DNA of 64,000 nucleotides from an uncultured Phycisphaeraceae bacterium (lineage in GTDB: Bacteria; Planctomycetota; Phycisphaerae; Phycisphaerales; UBA1924), in assembly GCA_937899905.1 (NCBI GenBank), contig CALCCF010000020.1:1-64000 (forward strand). The letters run 5' to 3'. The notes below the pieces were generated by a model, which searched no databases, was not told where the DNA came from, and saw nothing but the letters and a program-made list of their open reading frames with translations. Position numbers and translations under genes: made by a program. Shown in pieces: positions 26,272 to 35,076 of the stretch. The first letter of the stretch is position 1, and the number at the start of each line of letters is the position of its first letter.

Positions 26272-27516
26272 CTAGCCCGGCGTTCTCGCTTGGGCCAGTC
26301 GGAGCAGCATCGACGCGTGGCGAGCGCTCGAGCCTCGGTGCTCGGCCACACACTCAAGGGCAGCCCTCGCCATGGAAGCCCGCTCCTCACCATTCCCGAA
26401 CAGATCAGCGATCGCCGCCCCGAGCGACTCCCGAGCCACAACACGCAGGGCGCCGGCCGCCTGGAGCGCCGAGACCACCGTTGCGAAGTTGGCGTGGGCC
26501 GGTCCGGTCAGTACGGGCTTGCCCAGGGCCGCGGGTTCCATCGGGTCGCTGCCTTGCACCGATCCATCAACCGGCCCGAAGCTCCGCCCCACCACCACCG
26601 CGTCGGCCAGCTCGTACGCCGCCCCGAGTTCGCCGAGAGTGTCGAGAAGGAACACATCGCCCGAGCCGCGGGACTCGCTGGAGCGGCGGACGCACCCTGG
26701 CATCGCGGCGGCGGCCTCGTCGAAGCGTTCCGGCTTGCGGGGGGCGCACAGGAGTTGCACCCCATCGGGCGTCGCCTCGCGGATGAGGGCCTCCTCGCCC
26801 GGCCCGGTGCTGCCGGCCACCAGAAGAGGGCGATCGCGATCTATCCCCATCGCGTCGGCCAGTGCGTTCGCTCGGTCCGAGACACCCCCAGTCGCGGGAT
26901 CCGGCGCAGAGTCCCATTTCATGGAGCCGGCGACCGAAACGCGATCGGCGGGCACGCCAAGGGCGGCAAACCGACCCGCGTAGGCCTCGTCCTGGGCGGC
27001 CACCGCCGAGAGCGACGCGAAGGACCGCTTGAGCAGGGGGCGCAGCTTTCGATACCCGCCGAACGACCGCGCGCTGATGCGTCCGTTGATCACGGCGACA
27101 GGGATCCCGCGGCTCCGGCACGCGGCAACAAAGTTCGGCCATAGCTCTAGCTCAGCGAGCCCCACGACATCGGGCTGCACGGCATCAAGGAACCGTCGCA
27201 CGGCAAATGTCGCGTCGAGCGGATAGCGGCGCACCTCGCACTGCTCACCATAGAGCTCGCGGGCACGGGCCAGCCCCGTATCGGTGGTCGCAGTGACGAT
27301 CACACGGGCGTGCGGCGTGAGCAGCGGGACGAGCGCGCGGATCGCGTTGGTCTCGCCGACCGAGACCGTGTGCAGCATGACACGCGGCCTGGCGTCAGAA
27401 TCCTTAGAAGCGACCGGCTCGATCCGGCCAAACCGCTCGGGCCATCCGCCTCGGGTCTTCCGGCTCCACCACGGGGCCGTGGCCACGGCCGTGACCAGAT
27501 AGAGCGCATTCGTCAT
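26272..27516 (-). CDS. waaA: 3-deoxy-D-manno-octulosonic acid (Kdo) transferase
   Basis: 414 residues, a membrane-anchored GT-B glycosyltransferase that moves Kdo from CMP-Kdo to lipid A precursor. Motifs: N-terminal hydrophobic MTNALYLVTAVATAPWW, HTVSVGE with the proposed catalytic Glu (near 50), VTATTDTG, LAELELWPNF, NGRISARSFGGYRKL, VAAQDEAYAGRFAALGV, VAGSMKWD, and the C-terminal sugar-nucleotide region DAVVVGRSFGP. ATG 27516 is chosen since it starts the anchor helix. It implies this planctomycete makes a Kdo-containing lipopolysaccharide. Standalone here, with no other lipid A gene nearby. Confidence 0.9.
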   Translation of the reverse strand: MTNALYLVTAVATAPWWSRKTRGGWPERFGRIEPVASKDSDARPRVMLHTVSVGETNAIRALVPLLTPHARVIVTATTDTGLARARELYGEQCEVRRYPLDATFAVRRFLDAVQPDVVGLAELELWPNFVAACRSRGIPVAVINGRISARSFGGYRKLRPLLKRSFASLSAVAAQDEAYAGRFAALGVPADRVSVAGSMKWDSAPDPATGGVSDRANALADAMGIDRDRPLLVAGSTGPGEEALIREATPDGVQLLCAPRKPERFDEAAAAMPGCVRRSSESRGSGDVFLLDTLGELGAAYELADAVVVGRSFGPVDGSVQGSDPMEPAALGKPVLTGPAHANFATVVSALQAAGALRVVARESLGAAIADLFGNGEERASMARAALECVAEHRGSSARHASMLLRLAQARTPG

Positions 27517-27716
27517 GGCACCAATCACGATGCACGGTAGGAAAGTTGGCCGATGGCTTGCGTGCGCCCCAGAGCTTCCTCGCACTACCCCACATCAGGG
27601 CGATGCGCGACGTAGCCGTCGCCAATGAGATGCCGTTGGCATAACCTGACACTCCCTGCAGGCCCGGGAGCATCGTGGGGCCGAAGTTGTACCGCTCAAG
27701 ACGTAAGGAGTCCGAG

Positions 27717-28562
27717 ATGAATCGCTGGATCCAGAAAGCCGCCCTGACCGCCGCCTTGGCGTGCGGCATCGCCTCTATGAGCACCATGACCGGCTGCACG
27801 GCCGCCGCCCGCGGGCTTGGAAAGATCACGGCAAACAAGTACGCCAATGCCAACAGTGGCTCTGTGTGGATCGTGCCGCCGCCCCAGCTGGAGCCGCCCG
27901 CCCCCGAGGACAAGACCGTCTACATCTCCCATAGCAACATCTCCGACGCCGACGTGGATCTGAGCGACCTGCTCCGCGAGGCCGCCATCGCCCAGGGCTG
28001 GCAGGTCGTCACCAGCTCACAGGACGCGACGTACCGGCTGCGAGCACGCACGCGGTTCTTCGGCGAGGTCGAGCCCGAGTCGGGCGGCGAGAGCGCGGCC
28101 CGTGCCATGGGCTGGATCACCGGTGCCGCCGTCGGCGTCGGGACATATGGGCTCGTGGAGAGTGCCACCGACAGCTGGGCCGCGGGTGCGGCAACCGGCA
28201 CCGCCGCGGGCGGCCTCGTCGGCCTCGGCATGATGAACGCCTCGAAGGTGCGTGAGTGGGCCATGATCACCGACTTCGTGCTCGAGGAGTTCAGCGACAC
28301 CCCGGTCGAGTTTGAGTTGCTCTCGTCGAGTGATGCCGCGGGCACGACGACCGCGGGCGTCGGCAGCAGCCGGTCGGCCGATGGCGGCGCGACCAGCCAA
28401 CGCAACGAGACGACCGGCGCGATGAAGCGCTCGAGCAACTACTTCCCCCACGGCGTGCGCCTGAGCGCCTGGGCCAACCAGATGAACATGAGCGAAGAAG
28501 AGGCCATGCCCCTCATCAACGAGCGTGTTGAGCGCGTCGTGAAGCAGATGCTCCCGCAGTAA
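27717..28562 (+). CDS. TraT-like outer-membrane lipoprotein (complement resistance family)
   Basis: 281 residues. Signal peptide with lipobox MTGC (Cys27). The body matches TraT: VYISHSNISDADVDLSDLLREA, AAIAQGWQVV, ATYRLRARTRFFGE, a Gly/Ala-rich hydrophobic segment (TGAAVGVGTYGLVESA and AGGLVGLGMM), then MITDFVLEE and a C-terminal part. Plasmid TraT mediates surface exclusion and serum resistance; chromosomal copies in environmental bacteria have no known role. AAGGAG sits 6 nt before ATG 27717. A hairpin follows the gene. No conjugation genes are nearby. Confidence 0.85.
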   Translation: MNRWIQKAALTAALACGIASMSTMTGCTAAARGLGKITANKYANANSGSVWIVPPPQLEPPAPEDKTVYISHSNISDADVDLSDLLREAAIAQGWQVVTSSQDATYRLRARTRFFGEVEPESGGESAARAMGWITGAAVGVGTYGLVESATDSWAAGAATGTAAGGLVGLGMMNASKVREWAMITDFVLEEFSDTPVEFELLSSSDAAGTTTAGVGSSRSADGGATSQRNETTGAMKRSSNYFPHGVRLSAWANQMNMSEEEAMPLINERVERVVKQMLPQ

Positions 28563-28585
28563 GCCCGATCACGACCCACAAGCCT

Positions 28586-28620
28586 GGCCCGGCCGCGCTC
28601 ACGCGCAGCCGGGCCTTCTC
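28586..28620 (+). terminator. Probable terminator after the traT-like gene
   Basis: Arms GGCCCGGC (28586-28593) and GCCGGGCC (28608-28615), extended inside by CGCG pairs, followed by TTCTCCTT. Stem strong, T-tract weak. Confidence 0.55.
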
Positions 28621-28634
28621 CTTGCGCACTCCGC

Positions 28635-28640
28635 TAGCCT
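28635..28640 (+). promoter_or_regulatory. -10-like TAGCCT, 5 nt before ATG 28646
   Basis: Lies just past the terminator of the traT-like gene; no Shine-Dalgarno site. Confidence 0.5.
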
Positions 28641-28645
28641 GAGCC

Positions 28646-29455
28646 ATGAGTGATGCCGCATCTGATAGCCGCGTTGCCGTCCTACACCCCGGTGCCATGG
28701 GCGCCGCGATCGCCCGCGCGCTCCACGACAACGGCCATCCGGTGGCGTGGTGCTCAGTTGGCCGTAGCGAAGCGACCGCTTCCCGCGCGGAGCGATTCCA
28801 GAAGTTCGAGCAGCTCCACGAGCTCGCGGCCTGGGCAACGACAGTCGTCAGCGTAATCCCACCGCACGCAGCAGCGGAGACTGCCGAGAGCGTCGTCCAG
28901 GCGGGGTTCCAAGGCTGCTATGTTGACGCCAACGCGATCGCGCCGCAGACCGCGGCAACGGTGCAAGGAATCGCGGAACGTGGCGGCTGTTCATACGTCG
29001 ATGGCGGCATCATCGGCCCGCCGCCCAAAAAGACTGCGGGCAGCCGGTTGTATCTCTCAGATGGTGGCGACGGAACAGCCGCGAGGCGGATCTCGACCCT
29101 GTTCGAGGGCTCGATCTTCGAGGCCCCGGTCCTCGTCGGCTTGGGCCCGCACGCCGCTAGCGCGCTGAAGATCGTGTTCGCCGCGTGGACCAAGGGCAGC
29201 GCGGCGATGCTGCTGGCCACCGCGCGCTCGGCCGAGGGCCTGGGCGTTATGGACGCGCTGCGAAGCGAGTGGGAGCAATCGATCCCCGAGATGGCCGCGA
29301 GGCTGGAACGCACCAACGGGGCCGTTGGGTCAAAGGCGTGGCGCTACATCGGCGAGATGCTGGAGATCGCCAGCGCGTTCGAGTCGGCCGGCCAACCCGG
29401 TGGCTTCCATCGCGCGGCGGCGGAGGTTTACCAACAGATCGCCGACGAGCAGTAG
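28646..29455 (+). CDS. NAD(P)-dependent 6-phosphogluconate dehydrogenase-like protein (DUF1932)
   Basis: 269 residues. The Rossmann start VAVLHPGAMGAAIARALHD is the beta-hydroxyacid dehydrogenase cofactor motif, with GNGHPVAW-like continuation. VSVIPPHAA and YVDANAIAPQTA fit the family. The C-terminal helical domain (GPHAASALKIVFAAWTKGSA) corresponds to DUF1932, found in 6-phosphogluconate dehydrogenase-like proteins of unknown substrate. ATG 28646 has TAGCCT ending exactly 5 nt upstream and no Shine-Dalgarno site. Confidence 0.8.
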   Translation: MSDAASDSRVAVLHPGAMGAAIARALHDNGHPVAWCSVGRSEATASRAERFQKFEQLHELAAWATTVVSVIPPHAAAETAESVVQAGFQGCYVDANAIAPQTAATVQGIAERGGCSYVDGGIIGPPPKKTAGSRLYLSDGGDGTAARRISTLFEGSIFEAPVLVGLGPHAASALKIVFAAWTKGSAAMLLATARSAEGLGVMDALRSEWEQSIPEMAARLERTNGAVGSKAWRYIGEMLEIASAFESAGQPGGFHRAAAEVYQQIADEQ

Positions 29456-29491
29456 GAACGCTGAACGCGCGTTGCTCGGCCCAGAGTGCCC

Positions 29492-30376
29492 CTACATGGG
29501 CCGGCGCAGTGGGTTACCAGGCGACGAATCACCGAGGCCACGATCGCGATCGCTGACCCAAGCCCGAGACTTCGGCTGCGCGCTTTCGCCCGTGTCGCCC
29601 ATCGGTCGATCGACGGCACCGACGGAACGCTGGCCGTGGTTGCTCGAGATGCCGGCGGTGCGGATGGTCTCCAGTTCCTTGTCGAGCTTGCGGTCGAGCT
29701 CGCTCACAGACTGCACGATTACGCCGGCCTCGACGCCCTCACGGAAGCAGTGCAGCGCGTAGCCCGCCAGCACGGCGGCAACGAGTGGCAGGGCCAGGTG
29801 CGAGGCCAGCAGCGACACCGTGTCGGCGTGTCGCGACCCCTCGCTGGAAAGCAACAGAGTCTGATAGCTGACGAACGCGCCATCCAGCGGCAATCCGGGC
29901 AGGGCCACGACGAGCGGAACCGCCGAGAGCGCGAGCACAGTTGCCCATGTGCTCGCCCGGACCGCGTGCTCCACGCCTGGCACGCTCCCGCCACCGGCCA
30001 CGATCACACCGAGCATGATCGCCAGCCAGAATGTCGCCACCGAGATAAGGCCAATTGACGCCGACGCGTCCGTGAACGTCCGGAGCGTGCTGTCCCAGCG
30101 GCTCAGCACACGTTCGGGCTCGGTCTTCACCTGCCGTGCACCGCGGCCTGCCCGCCCAACCCGCTCTGCCTTGGCCTCCTCGGGCCCGACAACGGTCAGC
30201 TGCTGAGCCGCCGGCGGAGTCTCCACGAGCGTCCAACGCACGTCGGTGAAGTGCACGAATCCGAAGGAGAGCATCTGCAGCACGGCGGCCACGATGACGG
30301 CCAGAGCCGACCACGTGACCGTCGTTCGGAGCTGCACCAGTGCACCGGAAACGTGCGGGCGAGCATCAGGCTGCAT
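29492..30376 (-). CDS. Four-helix membrane protein of unknown function
   Basis: 294 residues with about four membrane helices: near 20-42 (TWSALAVIVAAVLQMLSFGF), 106-128 (GLISVATFWLAIMLGVIV), 143-163 (WATVLALSAVPLVVALPGL) and 190-208 (LALPLVAAVLAGYALHCF). A charged loop lies between helices 1 and 2. The cytoplasmic tail has a short coiled-coil-like segment (VSELDRKLDKELETIR) and ends basic and disordered. No family recognised. AGGAGGG precedes ATG 30376. Divergent from mqnC. Confidence 0.6.
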   Translation of the reverse strand: MQPDARPHVSGALVQLRTTVTWSALAVIVAAVLQMLSFGFVHFTDVRWTLVETPPAAQQLTVVGPEEAKAERVGRAGRGARQVKTEPERVLSRWDSTLRTFTDASASIGLISVATFWLAIMLGVIVAGGGSVPGVEHAVRASTWATVLALSAVPLVVALPGLPLDGAFVSYQTLLLSSEGSRHADTVSLLASHLALPLVAAVLAGYALHCFREGVEAGVIVQSVSELDRKLDKELETIRTAGISSNHGQRSVGAVDRPMGDTGESAQPKSRAWVSDRDRGLGDSSPGNPLRRPM

Positions 30377-30628
30377 AGGGACATCCCTCCTGGCGAGCGC
30401 GAGTCGCCTCGGTAGAGATATCGAATCCGGTGTGGATCGAGCCCACCGGTTTCGCGCGCCTGCCGAGGACGGCCAGGGAACGCAAGCCGGTCGATCGCTC
30501 GCACCCTCCCAATCCGCATCAGACGCCCGCTACTCGGACGTGGCGGGAATTTTCAAAGATTTCTGAAAGCTTGCTGTTCATACCGCCAATCTGATGGAAC
30601 AATGAGGGAGGTTCACAGGGAGGACCGC

Positions 30629-32083
30629 ATGCCCGCGATTTACAGCCCGCCAGCCGAGCATCCAGACCTCGCCGCGACCGATCGCGGCCTGCTCCGCGCG
30701 GTGGTCGAGGGCCAAGCCCGCCTGACCCCCGAGCAGGCGCTCGACATCCTCAACGGCATGCCCCTCGCCGAGCTCGGTCGCTGGGCCGACGCCCGTTGCC
30801 GAGCCGTGCACGGCAACACCTATCGCACCTATGTCATCGATCGCAACATCAACTACACGAACGTGTGCAGCGCAAAGTGCACGTTCTGCGCGTTTCGGCG
30901 CGACGCCGTCGATCACGACTCCTACACGCTCGAGTACCAGGAGATCTTCGACAAGATCGCCGAGCTCAGCGACATCGGCGGCACGCAGATCCTCATGCAG
31001 GGCGGCATGAACCCCGACCTGCCGCTCGACTGGTACCTCGAGCTGCTCAATGGCATTAAGGAACGCTTCCCGCACATCCACATCCACGCGTTCAGCCCGC
31101 CGGAGTTCATCGAGTTTGTGAACTTTTTCGATCCGCCCGGCTCGACACTGGAAGACAAGATCCGCTGGGTCATGGTGCGGCTGCGTGAGGCGGGGCTCGA
31201 CAGCCTGCCCGGCGGCGGCGGCGAGATCTTCGCCGACGCGGTCCGCGCGAAGATCGGGCTTGGCAAGTGCACCGCCGAGGCATGGCTGACGTGCATGTAC
31301 GTTGCGCACTCGCTGGGCATGTTTACGAGCGCGACCATGATGTTTGGCCACATTGAAGGCCTGGGCGATCGCGTGCACCACATGCGGCTCGTTCGCGAGT
31401 GGCAGGATCGCGCGTTGCTGGAAGGCGGCGCACAGAACCCGCTGGACGCAGGCCCCGGGGAGCCAATCGCCACGCCCAGTTTCGGGCACTACAAGGCGTT
31501 CATCAGCTGGCCCTTCCAGCGCGAGAACACCCCGCTCGGCCGCCTCAAGGAATGGGGCCAAGACAAGGGCGATTCGGGCGAGTTTCCTGGCGACGTTGTC
31601 GCAAAGCTCGACGGCAGCGGCACCAAGGCCGACCACCCCGAGTTCGGCCGCCGCCTGCGCATGGCCGGGGCGACGCAGTACCTTCGCACACAGGCACTCA
31701 GCCGCCTCATGCTCGACAACATCTACTCGATCGGCAGCAGCTGGGTCACAATGGGCCCGCACATCGGCCAGGTGGGGCTGAAGTTCGGCGCAAACGACAT
31801 GGGCAGCGTGATGATGGAAGAGAATGTCGTGTCGTCCGCCGGCACGACCTACTGCCTCAACGAGCCCGTGCTCTGCAAGCTCATCCGCGATGCTGGGTAC
31901 ATCCCGTCGCAGCGTGACAACACGTACGACGTCATCCGCACGCACGACGGGGCCCAAAGCCCGGACCTCAAGGTCGAAGACTGGAGCCAGCACCGCGCGA
32001 GCAAGCTGCACACGCAGAACGAGTCGGAGATGGCCGCCGAGAACGCCGCAACGCTAACCGTGAGTGCCGGCTCGCGCGACTAG
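30629..32083 (+). CDS. mqnC: Cyclic dehypoxanthinyl futalosine synthase MqnC (menaquinone, futalosine pathway)
   Basis: 484 residues, a radical SAM enzyme. The [4Fe-4S] ligands are Cys80, Cys84 and Cys87 (NVCSAKCTFCAF) right after the family motif DRNINYTN. Others: ILMQGGMNPDLPLDWY, HIHAFSPPEFIEF, AGLDSLPGGGGEI, MFGHIEG and FGANDMGSVMMEENVV. MqnC closes the ring of dehypoxanthine futalosine on the way to menaquinone. The protein is longer than typical (about 370-400) because of an insert near 275-350 and a C-terminal tail. ATG 30629 follows GGGAGG; ATG 30602 upstream has a poorer site. Stops overlap the XRE-tail gene by 4 bp. Confidence 0.9.
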   Translation: MPAIYSPPAEHPDLAATDRGLLRAVVEGQARLTPEQALDILNGMPLAELGRWADARCRAVHGNTYRTYVIDRNINYTNVCSAKCTFCAFRRDAVDHDSYTLEYQEIFDKIAELSDIGGTQILMQGGMNPDLPLDWYLELLNGIKERFPHIHIHAFSPPEFIEFVNFFDPPGSTLEDKIRWVMVRLREAGLDSLPGGGGEIFADAVRAKIGLGKCTAEAWLTCMYVAHSLGMFTSATMMFGHIEGLGDRVHHMRLVREWQDRALLEGGAQNPLDAGPGEPIATPSFGHYKAFISWPFQRENTPLGRLKEWGQDKGDSGEFPGDVVAKLDGSGTKADHPEFGRRLRMAGATQYLRTQALSRLMLDNIYSIGSSWVTMGPHIGQVGLKFGANDMGSVMMEENVVSSAGTTYCLNEPVLCKLIRDAGYIPSQRDNTYDVIRTHDGAQSPDLKVEDWSQHRASKLHTQNESEMAAENAATLTVSAGSRD

Positions 32084-32448
32084 TCCGGCTTGTCCTTCAC
32101 AGCGTATGTCGAGATCTTCTGCTCGACGAACCCCTCGCGCTGTTCGGGTGGGTGCTCGACGTTCACCGTTCGCTCGCTCTGCGTTTCGTTGCTCAAATAG
32201 AGCTCGGCCATGCGTTGCTCGACCGAACGAACGATCACCTCGCGCTCGGCTTCGGGCGCGAGCATCAGGCAGGCGATCCAGCGGCGGGCCAGCTCTGCCC
32301 CGGCGGGCCGGAGGATCTCAACCAGCATCTGGACATGGTCGCTCGGGGAGAGCGTCGGCGACGCGCTCGGCGCGGTCGCCGGCGGACTCTTGCCGGGCTC
32401 GCTCAGGCTCTGCGGTTGTCGCTGCGGGCTGCTCACCTTGGCCACCAC
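32080..32448 (-). CDS. Likely C-terminal continuation of the XRE regulator (other frame)
   Basis: A 122-codon frame opening with GTG 32448. After a Ser/Pro/Gln-rich start, residues about 35-90 form a coherent helical segment (DHVQMLVEILRPAGAELARR, APEAEREVIVRSVEQRMAEL). It overlaps the 3' part of the XRE gene by 131 bp in the +1 frame, and the XRE frame in that overlap is only biased filler. The simplest reading is one protein split by a +1 shift; an overlapping second gene with its own GTG start is the alternative. No known family. Confidence 0.5.
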   Translation of the reverse strand: MVAKVSSPQRQPQSLSEPGKSPPATAPSASPTLSPSDHVQMLVEILRPAGAELARRWIACLMLAPEAEREVIVRSVEQRMAELYLSNETQSERTVNVEHPPEQREGFVEQKISTYAVKDKPD

Positions 32449-32866
32449 CCTCGGGCTTTGGCTCGACCGCCGACACGGGCTGCCGACCCTCGCGAATCAT
32501 GATCTCGAGAACCTGAGTGTAGCGTTCCAGCCGATCGACCTTGGTCTCCAGTCGCTCGATGGCGAGCGCGACGTGCGTCAGCAGGTCGGTCGCGTTGGCA
32601 TCGCGCAGCACATGCGGCTTGACCTCGGCCATGCGCATCGGGCCACGACCGGTGAGGATCCAATTGAGGTTCAAGCCCAGCGCGTCAGCCAAGCGCGACA
32701 CAAAGTCGACGCTCGGGGCGTGGCCGTTGAGGTACCGGCGGACCGTCTCGGGATGGGTGTTGGTAATCTCGCCGACACGCTTGAGCGTGCGATCGCCGGT
32801 GGCTTGCAACAGGCGGTCGTGCAGGCGTTCGCCGCCGTGGTTGTCGAGTCCGCCCATCGTTCTCAC
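32318..32866 (-). CDS. XRE-type helix-turn-helix regulator
   Basis: 182 codons in this frame. Residues about 15-70 form a Cro/C1-type helix-turn-helix (LKRVGEITNTHPETVRRYLN, followed by DFVSRLADALGLNLNWILTG). Then comes a short coiled coil near 95-120 (LETKVDRLERYTQVLEIMI). The tail after about 130 is Ala/Glu/Arg filler and the real continuation is probably in the next frame. The start is taken as GTG 32866 because CATAAT ends 5 nt upstream; ATG 32857 is the alternative. It is 17 bp after recG on the same strand. Target genes unknown. Confidence 0.7.
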   Translation of the reverse strand: MRTMGGLDNHGGERLHDRLLQATGDRTLKRVGEITNTHPETVRRYLNGHAPSVDFVSRLADALGLNLNWILTGRGPMRMAEVKPHVLRDANATDLLTHVALAIERLETKVDRLERYTQVLEIMIREGRQPVSAVEPKPEGGGQGEQPAATTAEPERARQESAGDRAERVADALPERPCPDAG

Positions 32867-32871
32867 CGGCG

Positions 32872-32877
32872 ATTATG
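32872..32877 (-). promoter_or_regulatory. -10-like CATAAT, 5 nt before GTG 32866
   Basis: Five of six matches to TATAAT, in the gap after recG; favours the GTG start of the XRE regulator. Confidence 0.45.
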
Positions 32878-32883
32878 CTCTCG

Positions 32884-35076
32884 TCAGCCGACGTCGGCAA
32901 GGCCGAGCCAGGCACCAACGGTGCGCAGCACGCGACGACGCAGCACGGCGTCCTCGACATTCCCCAGTTTCGGGGATCTCTCGACCCAGTCCTGGGCGTC
33001 GCGTCGGGCCAGCTCCAGCAGCTCCGAGTCGCGAACGAGATCCGCCACACGCAACGGAAGCGCACCGGACTGCCGAGAGCCGAATAGCTCCCCCGGTCCA
33101 CGCAGCGCGAAGTCTGCCTCGGCGAGCTTGAACCCGTCGCTCGTCCTTGTGATCGCCTTCATGCGTTGATGGCCGATGTCCGTTGTCGGCTCGGCTACCA
33201 GCAAGCACTCCGGCTGCAAGCCTTCGGGCACGCGCCCTCGACCGACGCGCCCGCGCAGCTGGTGGAGCTGCGCTAGCCCGAATCGGTCGGCCTGCTCGAT
33301 GACCATGCACGTCGCGCCCGGGACATCGACGCCGACCTCGACGATGGTCGTCGCGACAAGTACCTGTGTCTCGCCCGAACGGAATCGCTCCATCGCGGCC
33401 TCGCGCGCGTCGCTCGCCATCCGGCCGTGGAGCAGGCCGACGCGCACGCCGGCAAGCCGGCCCGCCTCCAGCTCTGCCATGAGCTCGAGCACGCCAACGA
33501 GCGGTTCCTTCTCGATCGAAGGCTCAGCCGGTGTGTCGCTCGCGTTGATCAGATCGAGTTGTTGCGATGTCCCGCCGATCGCTGGCGCAACGACGAACCC
33601 CAATCCTCCATGCTGGACGTGGTGGATGAGGCGTTCGTAGGCCCAGGCACGCGTCTCGCGAGGTACGTGCTCGGTCGTGACCTGCGCACGGCCTGGTGGC
33701 ATGTCGCCGATCGTCGTCACGTCGAGGTCACCCAGCACGCTGATCGCGATGGTCCGTGGAATTGGCGTCGCGGTCATGACGAGCGTGTGCGGGATGGCGT
33801 CCTCGGCCTTGTCACGCAAAGCCGCGCGCTGCTCGACACCGAAGCGGTGCTGCTCGTCGATGATGGCAACCGCGAGCGACTTGAATCGGACCGACTCGGT
33901 CAAGAGTGCGTGGGTGCCGATCACGATGTCGGCGTGCCCCATCTGGATCTCGGCCAGCACGCGGTTGCGATCGGCTTGGGACATCGCGCCGGTGAGCAGC
34001 GCGACCCGAACCTCGGCCTTGGCAAGCATCGCATTGAGCGAACGCTCGTGCTGCTCGGCGAGGATCTCGGTGGGCGCCATGAGCGCGGCCTGGTGACCGG
34101 TCGCGGCGGCCATCAGCATCGCGTACGCGGCGACCATGGTCTTGCCGGAGCCGACGTCGCCCTGGATCAGCCGATTCGCCGGCGTCGTTTGCCCGAGGTC
34201 TTGGGCGATCTCTGCCATCGCCTCGAGCTGGCCCGGCGTGGGCGTGTACGGCAATCTGGAGAGGATGCGCTCGTGCAGGGCCTCGTCGGCTCGCAACGCA
34301 AGGGCGGCGCCCTCTTGTCGGAGCTCGGCCCGGCGAAGCTGAACGCCCAGCTGGAGCATGAGCAACTCGTCGTACGCCAGGCGACGACGGGACTTGAGCA
34401 CCTCGTCCTCGTCAACCGGTGCGTGCTGCATGCGGTACGCATCGCGCAACACCGGCAGCGCACGATCCTCGCGGAACGGCTCGGGAAGGTGATCGTCGAT
34501 GTGCTCCAACGCGCCCGCTGAGAGCGCGGCTTCGATCGCGAGTGCAATCGCGCGGCTCTTGAGGCCCTCGCCGGCTGGGTACACAGGCACCAACCGGCGC
34601 TCGGCAAGTACGGCCGGTGGCAACTTGCCCCCGGTCTCGTCTTCGCTCTCTTCGGCAAGGACATCGAACGCGGGGTTGGCAAACTGCAGCTTGTGGTTGA
34701 ACGAGGCGAGCTTGCCCTGAACGCGCAGCCGCACGCCCGGCTGGATCTGTCGGCGAAGGTAACCTCCGTTGAACCACACGAGGTCGACTGATCCGGTATC
34801 GTCGGTCAGCCGCGCTTCGAGCCGCTGTTTCGGGTACCGTCCGGCCAGGCGTGTCGACGTGACCTCACCAACAGCAGACACCTGCGTCGCTTCTGTGAGA
34901 TCGCCGATCGACTGCGCGGGCTCGTGCCACTCGTGGCGGCTGGGGAGGTGCGCGACCAGCTTGCCAACGTTCGTCAGCCCGAGTCCAGCGAGCTGCTTGG
35001 CCTTGCGCGGCCCGACACCGTTGAGCTCGATGAGCCCTTGAGTGAGCTCGATTCGCTGGCCGCTGTGTGGGGTCAT
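32884..35076 (-). CDS. recG: ATP-dependent DNA helicase RecG
   Basis: 730 residues, full length for RecG, which remodels stalled replication forks and branch-migrates Holliday junctions. Residues 1-150 are the wedge OB domain (GVGPRKAKQLAGLGL, LVAHLPSRHEW). The helicase motifs follow: TPGQLEAMAEI, Walker A GDVGSGKT (306-313), MAPTEILAEQH, DEQH (407-410), VMTATPIPRT, ATTIVEVGVDVPGAT, QLRGRVGRG, then FALRGPGELFGSRQSG. ATG 35076 overlaps the stop of the DUF971 gene (ATGA), which implies translational coupling. Confidence 0.95.
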   Translation of the reverse strand: MTPHSGQRIELTQGLIELNGVGPRKAKQLAGLGLTNVGKLVAHLPSRHEWHEPAQSIGDLTEATQVSAVGEVTSTRLAGRYPKQRLEARLTDDTGSVDLVWFNGGYLRRQIQPGVRLRVQGKLASFNHKLQFANPAFDVLAEESEDETGGKLPPAVLAERRLVPVYPAGEGLKSRAIALAIEAALSAGALEHIDDHLPEPFREDRALPVLRDAYRMQHAPVDEDEVLKSRRRLAYDELLMLQLGVQLRRAELRQEGAALALRADEALHERILSRLPYTPTPGQLEAMAEIAQDLGQTTPANRLIQGDVGSGKTMVAAYAMLMAAATGHQAALMAPTEILAEQHERSLNAMLAKAEVRVALLTGAMSQADRNRVLAEIQMGHADIVIGTHALLTESVRFKSLAVAIIDEQHRFGVEQRAALRDKAEDAIPHTLVMTATPIPRTIAISVLGDLDVTTIGDMPPGRAQVTTEHVPRETRAWAYERLIHHVQHGGLGFVVAPAIGGTSQQLDLINASDTPAEPSIEKEPLVGVLELMAELEAGRLAGVRVGLLHGRMASDAREAAMERFRSGETQVLVATTIVEVGVDVPGATCMVIEQADRFGLAQLHQLRGRVGRGRVPEGLQPECLLVAEPTTDIGHQRMKAITRTSDGFKLAEADFALRGPGELFGSRQSGALPLRVADLVRDSELLELARRDAQDWVERSPKLGNVEDAVLRRRVLRTVGAWLGLADVG

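Noticed and set aside
20454-26786. Several long plus-strand frames (278, 617, 278 and 766 codons) opposite the subtilase
   Set aside because: Antisense to a complete S8 protease with signature motifs; they are Arg/Gly/Val-rich shadows.
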